A stretch of 64,000 nucleotides of DNA. It comes from Stenopsyche tienmushanensis. Lineage: Eukaryota > Arthropoda > Insecta > Trichoptera > Stenopsychidae. Positions 35,291-47,143 of this stretch are shown here, piece by piece; positions within the stretch are counted from its first letter, which is position 1, and each line of letters starts with the position of its first letter. The stretch lies in the NCBI GenBank assembly GCA_008973525.1, contig WACJ01000224.1:372001-436000 (forward strand), given 5' to 3'. Made by a program: the position numbers and the translations under genes. Below the pieces are notes generated by a model, which ran no database searches, was not told the origin of the DNA, and was given only the letters and a program-made list of their open reading frames with translations.

Positions 35291-35971
35291 CTGTTTTCAT
35301 AATAGCATTAAATGGATGTTTTTGTATTTTGCAGTATATTTTTGATTTAAATAAATAATTATTTTATGTAATTAGTTTAAACAAAATTAGTTAAAAGCTT
35401 CCAAAGTCACATAAAATATGCAAGCGAATGAGAAATGTCAACTTCTAAATTCTTTAAACAAAAAACTAACAACTACTTTGAACTTAGTTTTATTTTAAAA
35501 ATTTTTCAAAATTATACCCTTTCTAACGATATGCAACATGTCAAACAAATTATTCAATAAGTTTTGCCTGAATCCTAGTTGAAAGAATAATCACCGCCTT
35601 TGCAAAAATGAAAGAGGAAATTCTACTTCAGACAACTATTTTATTTTATATTTTGTAAATTAATTTAATTAAAATATCATAAGCATATGAAGTATTTTCT
35701 CAACTCTGACCTTAGCAAACTGGTACCTCTTTAAGTTCGACTATTTCAAGTTTTCGTTTTTAATTCTGAAATTGGTGGCATTGATATCGTTATTTTTGGC
35801 TGCTAATATAGTACGTGCATTGAGCCACTGGTGGTTTTTTAAAAATTATTTCTATGCGATATTTGGGAAAATCGAGCAATTTGAGGTTTGGGTGACTGAT
35901 TTGAGCGGACACTGAGGTATAGGATTTGACCGCGAAAGCAATACTTAAACATTATTATGACTATTACAAAT

Positions 35972-36021
35972 AAATTCCGCTCACAAACAATGGTTGTAAT
36001 CATTGTTTGTGAGCGGAATTT
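35972..36021. repeat. Perfect 21-bp-stem hairpin with 8-bp loop
   Basis: The arms (35972-35992 and 36001-36021) are exact reverse complements built around CCGCTCACAAACAATG, with the loop GTTGTAAT. No target duplication or wider inverted repeat surrounds it. Confidence 0.85.
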
Positions 36022-36129
36022 CAATCATGGTAATCTTTACGGATGTACACACAACAACTCACTGAAGTCTCATCACAAACGGATGAATAGTATAGAAATG
36101 AATGCGGTATAAAGAAACACACATTCATT

Positions 36130-36260
36130 TATATATATAGATAGATTTACAGATTATTCGGCATTTAATACATATTTTGCCTTGAGAATAGATAAATGTT
36201 TTTTTTTATTTTTGAGGGCCTCCGGCAATGGCTTTGCGGACCCCAGTTTAAGAACCACTG
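36130..36260 (-). repeat. hAT MITE family 1, diverged partial copy
   Basis: Its right end TTTGCGGACCCCAGTTTAAG then AACCACTG matches the left end of the 36836-37091 MITE in reverse. An ATAGATAAATG block and a TTTACAG block line up further in. The opposite terminus is not clear. Confidence 0.55.
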
Positions 36261-36835
36261 CTCTAAGGTATACAGCTATGGGTATTAAATGAACTGCAAC
36301 CCGTAGTATGAATTAAACGCGCATAATATACTTTACATGTCATGTATGATCATACTCGTTGAAAGCAAAATGAGTAATGCGGATTATCAACTTTATTAAT
36401 ATTCACATGATGGCCAACACTAAATCAATTTTTATATTTGTCAAGATGATCGATATGGTTCTGAATTGACGTTACCTAGAGATTATGAAGACATTTTGCT
36501 TGGCCACGTTTTAGTGCTCAATTTAATATAATTTCGGGTTGTTGCTGCTCTTGTTTATGTAGCAGATATTATTTGATTATGTCATTCAAAGAAGAAATTT
36601 TATGTCTTTTACCTTGTGCTACGAAGTCGTTCATGAAATATATTCTAGAATAGTGTCATTGGCAGTGGAACTAACTCGGGAGCCAGATATCTTTCACGAG
36701 TACAAATTTTACCATCTACCACATCATGAGATATGAATAGTTTTCTTTTAAGTCATTTACCAAAAATAGATTTGTATGTGTATAGAAAAGTTGTGCTTTG
36801 AAATGTTTCCACAATGTTCATTTAAACACATAGGA

Positions 36836-37091
36836 CAGCGGTTCATAAACTGGGTCCGCGGACCCCCGGGGATCTGCGAAGACATTACTGGGGGTCCGCG
36901 AGAACATAAACAAAACATTTATCTATACTTGAAAAAGATATTTTCATCCAATTATTTACAGAAAACATTTTAAAACGATAAATTTTGACCAAAAAATGTT
37001 TGTTTTTTGAAAAAATTAAGTCACAAGGGGTCCGCGAAAGAAATTTTGCTCAAGAGGGGGTCCGCGGACTACACGAGTTTAAGAAGCGCTG
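36836..37091 (+). mobile_element. hAT MITE family 1, complete copy (256 bp)
   Basis: It starts CAGCGGTTCATAAACTGGGT and ends TTTAAGAAGCGCTG, flanked by a perfect 8-bp duplication ACATAGGA (36828-36835 and 37092-37099). GGGGTCCGCG blocks sit inside both ends. It has no coding capacity. The 8-bp duplication and CAG...CTG ends place it in hAT. Confidence 0.88.
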
Positions 37092-37310
37092 ACATAGGAT
37101 ATTCAACGAATATATGAAGAGCATTTTTTTAGAAACCATAAGGGTAAAATAATATTGAGGGGGGGATTTAAATTTGTGAAAATTCAATTGATTTAAATTT
37201 ATCGTTATTATTTACTAATTGAATATTAAAACAAGGACTACGTTTTTAAGGTAATTGATAATTGTCAATTGCAATAAGCTCGTAGGATGACTAATAAAAC
37301 CACAGCTTTT

Positions 37311-37390
37311 ATGTAAAATTCAACTTTATTCATCAACATAGTCTTCTTTAAGAGTAATACATTTATTTCAACGCTTATCTACAGTCCAAA
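37311..37390 (-). pseudogene. Mariner-like transposase C-terminal fragment
   Basis: On the minus strand the frame ends NKCITLKEDYVDE and a stop. This matches the W-x-KCI-x-x-x-GDYV tail of mariner transposases. It is very short, so the call rests on that block alone. Confidence 0.45.
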
Positions 37391-37989
37391 TATTACATTT
37401 AAATGGTTTAGATCGTTTTTTGATTTGGACATTTAATTTCATCGTATTTATTGATTCTTGTATCAAAATGTTGGGGATAAAAAAATCTGAAAAATAAATT
37501 TAAAACGAAAGCAGATTCTATAGCTAGAATACTGATCTTCCACCGAAGCCTCATATCCTAGTGGCAATAACGCATCCAACCGTGGAAGCTTACGAACGCC
37601 AGCCGCAACCAAATGGCAAATCAATTTTATAAATAGCCAGCTACTTATCTTTTCTAGCTGCTTCCGTACATTTAGTGGTCCTGCGTTCATCACGCAACTT
37701 TTCTCATAAATAATCGTACGTTTACGAGTGACGGAAATCTCCTTGAATGCGGCAATATATAACCCTTTGTTTATAAGTTCTGTGTATTTAGGATACACTC
37801 ATACTTCGATAAATTGCCGGTTGAAGATTATATTATTATATTTTAATTATTTTTTAATAATCATAAAATTTGAGGTATTAAATTGGATACAAGCTCTACT
37901 AATTAAAAAAAAAGATCGGAAACGCCCATTTTTCAAGTTATATATTATCTAGTTATATATTAAGTTTCATATAAAAATATTTTTTTCTT
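37391..37989. other. No recognisable gene; one unassigned frame
   Basis: A 111-codon minus frame (37463-37798) resembles nothing I can name. It lies between two mariner fragments and could be a diverged part of one. Confidence 0.35.
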
Positions 37990-38360
37990 CTTATTTTTAA
38001 TGCTAGAACCATTAAACAGGAAGAATATGAGACTGCCTAATGATAATATGCACTTTTATAAAGCAAAATTTACACTGGATGAAATACGAGAATTAAACTG
38101 GAAAGTGTTACCACATCCTTATTTTTCACCAGCCCTCGCATGGACGAATTTTCACCTTTTCAGGTTTATAAAATACAGCCTGAGAGAAAAACGATTGAAA
38201 AATGTACCTGAAGTGGGCTTGCATTTAAAATAGTTTTTTGCTTTTAAGCGGGAAGGTTTTTACAAAAAAGAATCAAAGGACTGCCAAAGCGGTGAGATGT
38301 GTTGAATAATGAATGGAATTATTGTCAAAGACACATTCTAGCACAATTAAAATCATATAA
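37990..38360 (+). pseudogene. Mariner-like transposase fragment (catalytic-domain end)
   Basis: The frame contains AKFTLDEIRELNWKVLPHPY, then FSPALAWTNFHLFRFIKYSL and KNVPEVGLHLK, a stop, then FFAFKREGFYKK and, in a shifted frame, EMC and a degraded NG-Y tail. This corresponds to the mariner segment LGWevLpHPPYSPDLAPsDYHLFrsLq...F...eev...l..FF. The catalytic SPDLAPSD block is altered to SPALAWTN, so the third acidic residue is lost. Confidence 0.72.
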
Positions 38361-38849
38361 ACATGATTTGCGAAAATATTAAAAACTCCAATATAAACAA
38401 ATATGTTTTTATTTATGTTAAAACTTTGGAAACAGGTATCCGATTGCGTTTTTTTGGCGTTCAAGAGGCAAAGTTAGAGGTATATCCTTACTGATACATT
38501 CACAGATTCACAGATTGACTGCCACCGTCAATAGCAGGTAATTACGTAATAAGTAAAGTTACAAGGTTTCTTGTGACTGGGGATTTTTTTGTTGGCGCAT
38601 TTGGCGTGCGAGGAGGATTTTAACAGTCAGTTTATTTGGTTCTGCGTGTTTGTCGGTTATTTTGTTCAGTCACAGTAAACTCTTCCGATGGATAGGTTGT
38701 CGTGTGCTCCCGCTAACTCCTGTTCGTGCGGTCATCTTTTTTGACTTTGTAGAACAATTTCGCCACGAATATTTATCGGAAGCTTGTTGAAATAAAGAAT
38801 TGAAGAGCGAGTACAAAATGACCACCGTGTGATGTTTAACGACATTTAC

Positions 38850-39190
38850 AAAGTATTTTTTGACATTTCTCGAAATTTTCATATTGATATTGTGTCGGAA
38901 AAACTTGTTTCCAAGAAGATGTGTGTGAGATGGGTGCCCAGAATGGTTACACCGGAGCACTGTCAAAATCGTGTTACCAACGCGCGTTAATTTTTAGATT
39001 ATTTTGTACAGGATGGAGTAGCTTTTTTGGGCTCTATCGCGACGAGGGATGAGGTGTAACAAAAGACAACCCAAAAAGATCTGGCGGCGGAGGTTGGAAA
39101 AGACTGACATACAAAAGTTTGTGCTCCGACTGCAAAAATGTCTTGATCTCGGCGCCGATTTTTCGATCCTACATAAATGTTGTACCCTGT
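38850..39190 (+). pseudogene. Mariner-like transposase fragment with internal deletion
   Basis: The frame reads VSEKLVSKKMCVRWVPRMVT then PEHCQNRVTNAR, a stop, FLDYFVQDGVAFLGSI and ATRDE. This matches the mariner linker K(V/L)SxRWVPRxLTxxQxxxRVxxxxxLLxxxxxxxxxFLxxIVTGDE. Only 50-100 bp later a tail-like block DIQKFVLRLQKCLDLGADF appears, resembling the mariner C-terminus. Most of the catalytic domain is therefore deleted between the two. Confidence 0.62.
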
Positions 39191-41432
39191 TATTTACTTT
39201 ATTGATGCTAGGCTAAATCCTTATTATGAGTTGTGATGATTTTGGGAAGTCTTGAATAGAATGAACGATATAAATTTTGGAACATAGCAAACCTTACTTT
39301 CTGGACGACTTCGTATTTTAATTACTATTGCAAATCAGCTAGTCATAATTAGACCTTATCTGACTTTATAAACCATCTTAGGATTTACATTTTTAAAAGA
39401 AAAACATCTGGTTTAACGAGGACCGTTATAAATTCAATTCACAAACTTATTTATATCCATTTCATATGAATATGAATATAGATATAGCGATATGCCAGAT
39501 TGATCTACTTCGCCTATCGAAGAGCAACCGAAAAATAGTTGTAAATTGATTCACATGATAATTTTTGGTGTACACTGTGTAAGTAGCCATTTGGTAGTAC
39601 CTTTGTTAATATATATTTTATTCGAGGATACGTGAAGTGTGCTGGAGATAATGTGAGAGACTGCGGATGGATAGGGGTGGTATTAAAGTTTTCACCCCAT
39701 ATTCCCGAACATTAGAGGCTCATTGTCGCATATCACAGCGCCTACATTTACCACAAGCAGTCTCTGCTCTATTACTTTTGTGATTGTGGCGAAATTTCTT
39801 GTTTGATATGTGCAGAAACTTCCCTATTAACAAACAACGCCTAGCAAGTTGCGGATGTTATATTGTTTTCCGTTTCTCTACCGACGCAACTCGTACACAA
39901 TATTGAGTAGTTAGCAAACGGAAATAGTGTGTCAAGTTTCAGAGATTTCGCGCCATAAGTGTAACTTATACTGTGAAAAGATATCGAGAACAAAATTCAT
40001 GTCGCGGAAGAAAAATAAATAAATCGGTATGTTTGCCGAAACGCAACGTCATTAAGTATTCGGGATCGGGGGAAAAGGAATCCTTTAACAAGATCCTTTA
40101 ATCAGATATTTCTATACTTATAATACATATATTTAAAGCTGTATATAAATATTATTATAAATGCTCAAATAGGATAGCATTTTAAAAGAGCAAATAGTAC
40201 TTTTAGGTGTACGAATCTATATTATAATATTTAAATCTTCAACATATATGTTACTTTTGTACAAGTCATTCTTTTGTACGCACTTTTATTACTCATCTTT
40301 TTCTTTTATCATATAAATCTATGGAATTATTATTTGGGTTCATTGGCCCGCAAAACTCTAATATTTAATATATTTTATCAGATGTGATCTATAGAGACAT
40401 GATTTTGGTTTATTATTTTTTTCTCGGTTCAAGAACTTTCAGGATTGATTATTTTAATACATAATAAGACAAGTCATGGAATTGGTAAAGAACAGGAAAT
40501 TGCAGCTAGATTCTATATTAAAGATTGAGAACAGAAGCAGTAATAGCAATGATAACTTTATAATTTTTTGCTATGTTTATCGTTATTTTAAAGTTGTTAT
40601 AGTGGTAAGATCAATTTTTAAATATGAGAAACTTTTCATTTTCGAATTCGCAATAATAAAATGCACAACGCCATTGTGAGAGTAGACCTAATTTTGAGAT
40701 GCGTTTCTTGGGCCTCCTTTAATATTTATCTACAGTATTTACGAAAAAATAAGCATGTGACTTTTTACAAAATCATTATGACCTTCTGAAATAATTTAAA
40801 TTATTTTCCAAAGAGATATTCCCAGTATTCATAAATTGCCGAGCTCCCTATTAAGAAGGCCACATAAGAAATGAAGTCATATTTTTGATGAATGATTTAT
40901 GGAATTTATAATCTGAATATTATAAATAGTAAAAAGACAAGGCCAACTTGTTAGCGGAAATCTTTAAATTAAACTAAAAGAATGATCATCACCAAGAATA
41001 GGTGGCTTCATTTTACAGGCCTGCATAATAGTCATTTAACATGAAAATCTTTAATTAAAGATTCAAATCTGTAGGAAATACACTTCGTAATGATTAATAA
41101 CAATCATTTTTTCTTTGAAGATGTTAAAAGTACTTAAAATCACTTTTCAAGGTTTAGAGAAGGAAGAGGAGAAGTTTTATAGAAGAGAGCTTGAAAAAAT
41201 AGCTTATCTGTGGGGATTATATTATATTTTATAGAATACGCGGTCTAAAGCTCCATACCCAGTATAAGATGATTATTATTTTGCAATCATTCCTACAAAT
41301 AGAAAAATATTTTTTGCTGTTGTTTTTTTTTAAAGGAAACTTCTATACGCGCAGTAGGGGAAATTGACCAGAAATTGTCCAGAAGAGATAAAATAAAGGG
41401 AGAATAATTTTTAGTCTCTGGAAATCATAGGC
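39191..41432. other. No gene seen
   Basis: 39600-40080 is somewhat less AT-rich but gives no readable protein. The rest is AT-rich with chance frames only. Confidence 0.5.
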
Positions 41433-41701
41433 CAGCGGTTCTTAAACTGGTGTCAGCGGACTTTCGGGGGTCCGTGATGACATTACTGGGGGTACGCGAG
41501 AATATAAACAAAACATTTATCTATACATGAAAAAGATATTTTCGTCGAATTATTTACAGAAAACATTGTAAAAACGATCTATTTTGACCAAGAAATGTTT
41601 TTTTTGTTAAAAAAAATTAAGTCACAAGAGTTGGGATGGATCCGTGAAAAAATGTTTGCTTAAGAAGGGGTCTGCGGACTACAGAAGTTTAAAAGGCGCT
41701 G
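41433..41701 (+). mobile_element. hAT MITE family 1, complete copy (269 bp)
   Basis: Ends CAGCGGTTCTTAAACTGG and AGTTTAAAAGGCGCTG. The flanks TCATAGGC and GCATAGGC form an 8-bp duplication with one mismatch. The interior matches the 36836 copy along its whole length. Confidence 0.85.
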
Positions 41702-41709
41702 GCATAGGC

Positions 41710-43016
41710 CATAGGCTAGTGAATTTGCAGTGCGACTCTTCTCTTTCACCGACTACAACCAACAGGAAAGAGAGGGAAAATCGTTTGTGGTCTCTCCGTC
41801 TCCGTCTCGTACATCATAGATATGCCACCCACATGTGCCGTGTCATCTCTGCCGTAGCATAAAGTAACAATTAGACGAGTAGCTTTCTTATTTATTATAT
41901 ATTACACAAACACAGTTATTTAGCTAACAATTTCCGCGAGCAAACGAAAAAAGCAATAAAATCAAATTTTCCAAAGAGCTAAGGTGTTTTACTTTTGCCA
42001 CGGGAGACTCACGTATTTTTCTGTAATAATTACATAAATGGATTATTAATTGAATTTTTATTACAGTAAAAATTATTTTCGCAGATAATTTTGGAAATGG
42101 TTTTACGTCTTCTACAAATTAAATTTAATTAGCACCGTATATTTATATAATGAACCTAGACAGGTAGAAAGATACGAGTTATCATCATGCTTCACTGGGC
42201 GGGTTGATATTGTGGCTCTTTATTTTGCTCCACTTCACAAATATATCGGATATTTAATTTTTGCATAGTCACCCTATTTTCTGAAATTATTAAGAGAGCA
42301 AAAATAAAAGGAGCTGTATAAATAGTGTTTACTGATAGCAATGTTTTATTATACATATAAAATTTAATTAAACACGCCAATATTTGCTTTGATCTACTAT
42401 TAACAAAATTATCATGAATTTCTCGAATGCTTGCATAAAAGTGAATAACCATTTTATGTTTTAATGGTATTCTATCATGAAATACTTAAAATGTATTAAC
42501 GGCTAAAAACAAATCTCCCTATTCAAACATGTTTATCTAATTTAATCAAATTCCAGGATGTACAATATGATGAATTTTCTGAATATTGTAAGCGTAATAA
42601 AAGTTGTAAGGTAATGTAGAATTAAAAAATATTACGTCAAAGAACCATTGTAATGAGGTTTGAATATGGCCAATAATGAATCTATCGAATTAATAAAAGG
42701 GTAGAGGTGGTGATCCTTAGGTCGTAGAGTCCCTGGATTGCATCCGATCTAATGCTAACGCTCCAGGATGCTCGATTTTGGCCTAGTTTATTCGTTATTG
42801 GATCATGAAGGGTCTTATAAGGACAAAAATATGATTGGGTGGTGATGAAAAGATAGACCCCAATTGCAAGACCGCCGGAGAGTCAGCGGGAAGAACATCT
42901 TTTCCCAGCCAAATATATGCGATGAATCTCTTTTCTTGTTTCTTGCCTGTCTGTATACTAATCTCGTGCACGCGCAGACGGATAAAAAGGAGTCATAGTA
43001 AATCTTGCGATTTGTA
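41710..43016. other. No gene seen
   Basis: AT-rich apart from 42700-43010, which is less AT-rich and is interrupted at 43025 by the CCCGGG hAT element. I cannot identify that host sequence. Confidence 0.5.
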
Positions 43017-43024
43017 CTGGTGAC

Positions 43025-44028
43025 TAGGGAATCCAATCCCGGGATCCCGGACAGTTTTAGGTACTTAAGAATCCCGGGATTAGAAAACGTAATACCGAAA
43101 ATCCCGGGATTGAAATTTTTATCCAACAGAAATCGTACACCTCACCAGCACGATGAAGGCTACTAAATCGAGACATTCCCGCCGAAATCTGGACGCTTGG
43201 AAACAGTGGCGTTACTACTAATCGACGAGCTTAGACGACGCCTAGGGGCAGCAACTGTCTAATCTATGTATACATTTATACAGTACATGTATGTTTTTCA
43301 AATTGTTATAGTAACCTTTCCCTACAGGTGATGTATTTACTACACCTCGACGAATAATGGGAGTATCGATATGAAATATAATAGATACGGGCTTCAGAAT
43401 TTTTGTATCCCTCCGTAATATAATTACGAGTCACATCAAAGTATTATAGTATGTATATAAGTATTCATCTGCAGCGACGGAAATAAATCATTTGTCGGGA
43501 AATCGGGAATTTTGCGAGTTTTAGTCCGTGTCTCAGCAGAAAAGAATTTTATCAGTCACATTGATGGTGTTATACGAAAATGAGGGCTCACGCGATCATC
43601 AACTCGAACTAGCATTTAAATATCTGATGACGATACCTCCAACGAGTGTGGAAGCTGAGCGTGCATTTTCAGCAGCAAGTTGTCTGACTTCCAAAATCAG
43701 ATCCAGACTAAATAACGAAACACTAATGTCTAATGTTAATGTTACTTCGGGCATATTTTCAAAATAATATTTGAATTTTTTAGTGTTTTATTTATCTATT
43801 TTTGAATTGTATTTTTAACTTTTCTTAAATAAATAAAATTTTTTGGCCTTCAAGTGATTTTTTATATTGAACAAATGGACTTATTAGTAGTTTTTGATCA
43901 AATTCATCAAGCTAATTTCTTAAAATATTGAAAATCCCAATCCCGGGATCCCGGCACTGGTCCCGGGATTGTCTAATGAAATCCCGAAATCCCGAGATCG
44001 AAATTTTGGCTCGGGATTGGATTCCCTA
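43025..44028 (+). mobile_element. CCCGGG-rich non-autonomous hAT element, copy 1 (complete, 1004 bp)
   Basis: Both ends carry the terminal inverted repeat TAGGGAATCCAATCCCG, and the flanks are a perfect 8-bp duplication CTGGTGAC (43017-43024 and 44029-44036). Subterminal regions hold many ATCCCGGGAT palindromes. The interior encodes only the C-terminal hAT dimerisation segment. The 8-bp duplication and that segment assign it to hAT. Two further copies lie at 55819-56759 (inverted) and 61080-62059. Confidence 0.92.
43528..43767 (+). pseudogene. hAT transposase C-terminal dimerisation segment, copy 1
   Basis: The open frame carries LAFKYLMTIPPTSVEAERAF followed by SAASCLTSKIRSRLNNETL. This is the P-x-TS-x-E-x-x-FS-x-x-x-x-x-x-x-x-R-x-R-L-x-x-x-x-L signature of the hAT C-terminal dimerisation domain. 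The frame begins with GTG and an in-frame TAG sits just upstream, so it is not a normal gene start. The first ATG gives about 67 residues. The sequence TTTTAG at that point could serve as a splice acceptor. The DDE-like catalytic region and the zinc finger are absent. Confidence 0.82.
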
Positions 44029-44036
44029 CTGGTGAC

Positions 44037-45381
44037 GAACAACAGCGGTTCGTGTTAAAATATTTTAAGTCTCACAATAAAAAGGCATGGAATGTTTTGT
44101 AATTTTTGGAGTGTATTTACTTCATAACATCATCCATAAAAGATATAAGGAAGTTGACAACGTATGTTGAATACATTTATGGCCAGATTTACTTTAAAGG
44201 TTTAAGTCCTATTTATGCCAGATGAATTCAAACTGCAAGCAATAGCCTAGCTTGTTAAGATAATAAAAGTGGAAATTTTAAACATTATATTATGAGAATA
44301 TTTAAGAATTACTGATGGAAGAAGAGCCTTGTCAAGCAAATGTTGTGGAAATGGTATCTGAGATAAATCCTTCTTTTTTGTTGTCGTTGATAATACCCAT
44401 AGCTTAAATAGTATTCAATAGTAAGATGTTTATGTTTCCAAATGTAAAAAGCAAATTTAGTATTTATTTAAATTTAGCTTTTTCAATTAATTTTGGACAT
44501 TTAAAAATAATTCCTCGTATTTATACTCCAAAAATGCTTCTGTGATGTTTGATGGATACATTATAACGTGCAAATTTAAGGATAGTTGAAGTAGGTATCG
44601 TTTCGAAATTTGCAATAAGTTGCCTGTAGTTATTATTTAGTGATAAACTTCATCGCAGAAGCAAAATAAATTGGATTTAGATGTCGATTGAGGTCGTTCG
44701 AAATGCGAGTCTAATAAAAATAAAAAAAACGCCCAATATGTTTGATATGGGTGATATCGGCGTACTTATACTAAGGCAAGTAGTATCCATTTGGTGATAA
44801 ATAGTATTTGTTTCTATTTCACAACATACAAATCCTTTTAGGCAGACCAAACGCTTAGTATAACTGTTCGGTTATTCAGCAAAGCCCTTCCTTACCACAA
44901 CAACCTTGTTGGGCCCGTGGCATTTATCAGCCCATTCCGGTGTACCTAGCAAAGTATCAATACCAATCATTTGCCTTGCTAGTCTTCAATTATTCGCCAT
45001 CCTATAAACATTGTTGATTTGATTAGAGAGCAGCTGGATTTTGAGGGTTTATCATGAAGATAGATATTTGAGATAGTTTGAGCGCTTTCCCATAATAAAG
45101 ACAATGAGGGTATGGCAAAATTTTAACCGCTAATTTGTCCATAGAATTAACCCGACGTATAGCTCAATAAATTGCGAATTCCTTTTTCAGACGAGAAGAT
45201 AAAGCTTAATTTAACTTTTAAAAGTCGAGTAAATCTGGAACGTTATCAAACGTAATTGTTATTTGATTTCTCTTTCTAATAAATTAGCTATTTGCTTAGA
45301 ACACAATAAAAAAATCGTGAATTTAATTACATTAAACGTGAAAAAATATACATAGGAGTCTCTCTAAAATGATTATTCATT
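44037..45381. other. No gene seen
   Basis: AT-rich intergenic sequence without a readable protein or element end. Confidence 0.5.
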
Positions 45382-45389
45382 CTTTAGAA

Positions 45390-45621
45390 CAGCGGTTCTT
45401 AAACTTATGTATTTCGCGGACTCCCACTTGAGCAAAATTTCTTTCGCCGGACTTTATCTTGAAGGAATTTTATTTTGGTGTGTGTGGTCAAATATGGTAA
45501 TAGATATAGATAATAGATTTTCTTACAATGTTTTCTGTAAATAATTCCACGAAAATATAATGTTAAATTATAGATAAATATTTTTTATTTATATTCGCGG
45601 ACCCCAGTATGTGAACTGTTG
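45390..45621 (-). mobile_element. hAT MITE family 1, complete inverted copy (232 bp)
   Basis: Left end CAGCGGTTCTTAAACTTA, right end GTATGTGAACTGTTG. The flanks CTTTAGAA and CATTAGAA form an 8-bp duplication with one mismatch. The internal order of blocks is reversed relative to the 36836 copy. Confidence 0.78.
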
Positions 45622-45629
45622 CATTAGAA

Positions 45630-46734
45630 GATCATTTCAATATTTATTGGCTGAATAACTACAAGAATTTTTATTAGGAATATGTAATGTTTGCAAATTA
45701 TTAAAATAAAATTTGTACAGTATAAATTATTTAATATTAAAAAATCCATTTTGCATTAAAAAACTAGGATTCAGAATACGTAGGATGCACTATTGCGTAC
45801 GATAGTCACGTAGGTCTTGGTTACGTCACAGGAACATTTTTTTAATGAAAGGCTGTGCTAACCTGTACTTCTAGAAACCCTCTTCTGTATCAGGGATGTT
45901 ATCAATCAGAGCTAATAAGATTCATCTGTCTTATGGGAAAAACCAAGTAAACGATTATTTGACACGAATATAGCCCTTGGGTTATTTGTTGTTTGAATAT
46001 TCAATACGTTTTTATCGTATTTTAAAGCACTTCATTGAAATTTTCAAGCAAAAAATGACTTTAATTTAAAGTAAATGAAAAAAATAAAAAAGTCATACAT
46101 TTTCGGAATGATTTAGATTTGATCAACATTTGATTAATCAAAAAAAATTGATCAACGTTTGTATTTTTGGAATCCCTGATTTAGACAATTATAATATTGA
46201 CTTTGACTTATTATAAATATTATTAGAAAAATAGAATAGTTGTGCATACAAAGTATTTTATTTTAAGTTGTTTTATTTTCTACAGATTATAAATGAGATC
46301 ATCAGTTTGACAAGAGTAGGTAGGTCCTGAGTTATTATAGTCGTTTAAAGCTCATGGTTGATAGAATTTTAAGCACCAAAAAACTATGTTGCCCATTGTA
46401 AAATGATGACATTTAATGACCATTAATCTTTAGGCAAAAAATGCAATCAATTGCATTATATGTTTATTTCGATGCAGAATAAATGGGACGTAGAGTTGTA
46501 CCCGTCACTCAGGACTCGAAATTTACGTAGGTAAAATTTTATCCAGGAAACTATCCATTATATATATGTATATATATATATTTATTAATTATATATATTT
46601 GAGTTTTTTAAATTTACGCGAGTCATATTAAGATATTAATTCCGAAAAATCGGATATTCGATCGCGTTTAAGCTATTTTTATTTCGATTATCGTGTTCAT
46701 TTTCAAGGAATTATATATATATATATATTCAGGA
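45630..46734. other. No gene seen
   Basis: AT-rich sequence with TA runs near 46558-46580 and 46714-46728. Confidence 0.5.
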
Positions 46735-46887
46735 TACCAGTGGGATGAGCGTTCAAAATAAAACTCGGTGGTAATGCTACCTTCAATATTGAGTGAATGA
46801 GGAGGTGAATGTATGATAAAGACGAGATGGGTGTAACCCCTTCCTGTGAATAGATATTGAAGAGGTCCATAGTTCTATAGTGGACTG
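46735..46887 (+). repeat. RTE-like 3' end, left part, split by the R1-like insertion
   Basis: It is about 150 bp and similar to the reverse complement of 12546-12740. Shared blocks include CTACCTTCAATATTGAGTG, GGTGAATGTATGAT, CCCCTTCCTGTGAATAGATA and TTGAAGAGGTCCATAG. The repeat resumes at 51662 after the inserted element. Confidence 0.7.
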
Positions 46888-47143
46888 AGTTGTATTTAGA
46901 CCGGAGTCGAATGCAGACGTTCTTTGTGTGTTTCACGATTACGCTGCGCCGCGCCGTATAAATAGCGATCAAAATTATATTAGTGCACGCTGATTAATAT
47001 ATTGATAATTATCAATTAATAATTAATATACAATAAGTGCAGTAATTAAAGCACGCTGCGTATGGGTGTATTTATATAATTGTGACAATATGACTGTTTG
47101 AATCAATTAACTTTGTGTTTTATACCTACAACGGACCTACACC
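46888..47143 (+). promoter_or_regulatory. 5' leader of the R1-like element (putative internal promoter)
   Basis: This 256-bp stretch lies between the target duplication and the ORF1 ATG. Elements of this clade usually carry an internal promoter here. I do not see specific motifs that would prove it. Confidence 0.4.

Noticed and set aside
37463..37798. 111-codon minus-strand frame
   Set aside because: No recognisable family, no splice context. It lies between mariner pieces and is left as unassigned.
42815..43126. 103-codon minus-strand frame
   Set aside because: It crosses the boundary of the hAT element at 43025 and translates its terminal repeats, so it cannot be an ancestral gene.
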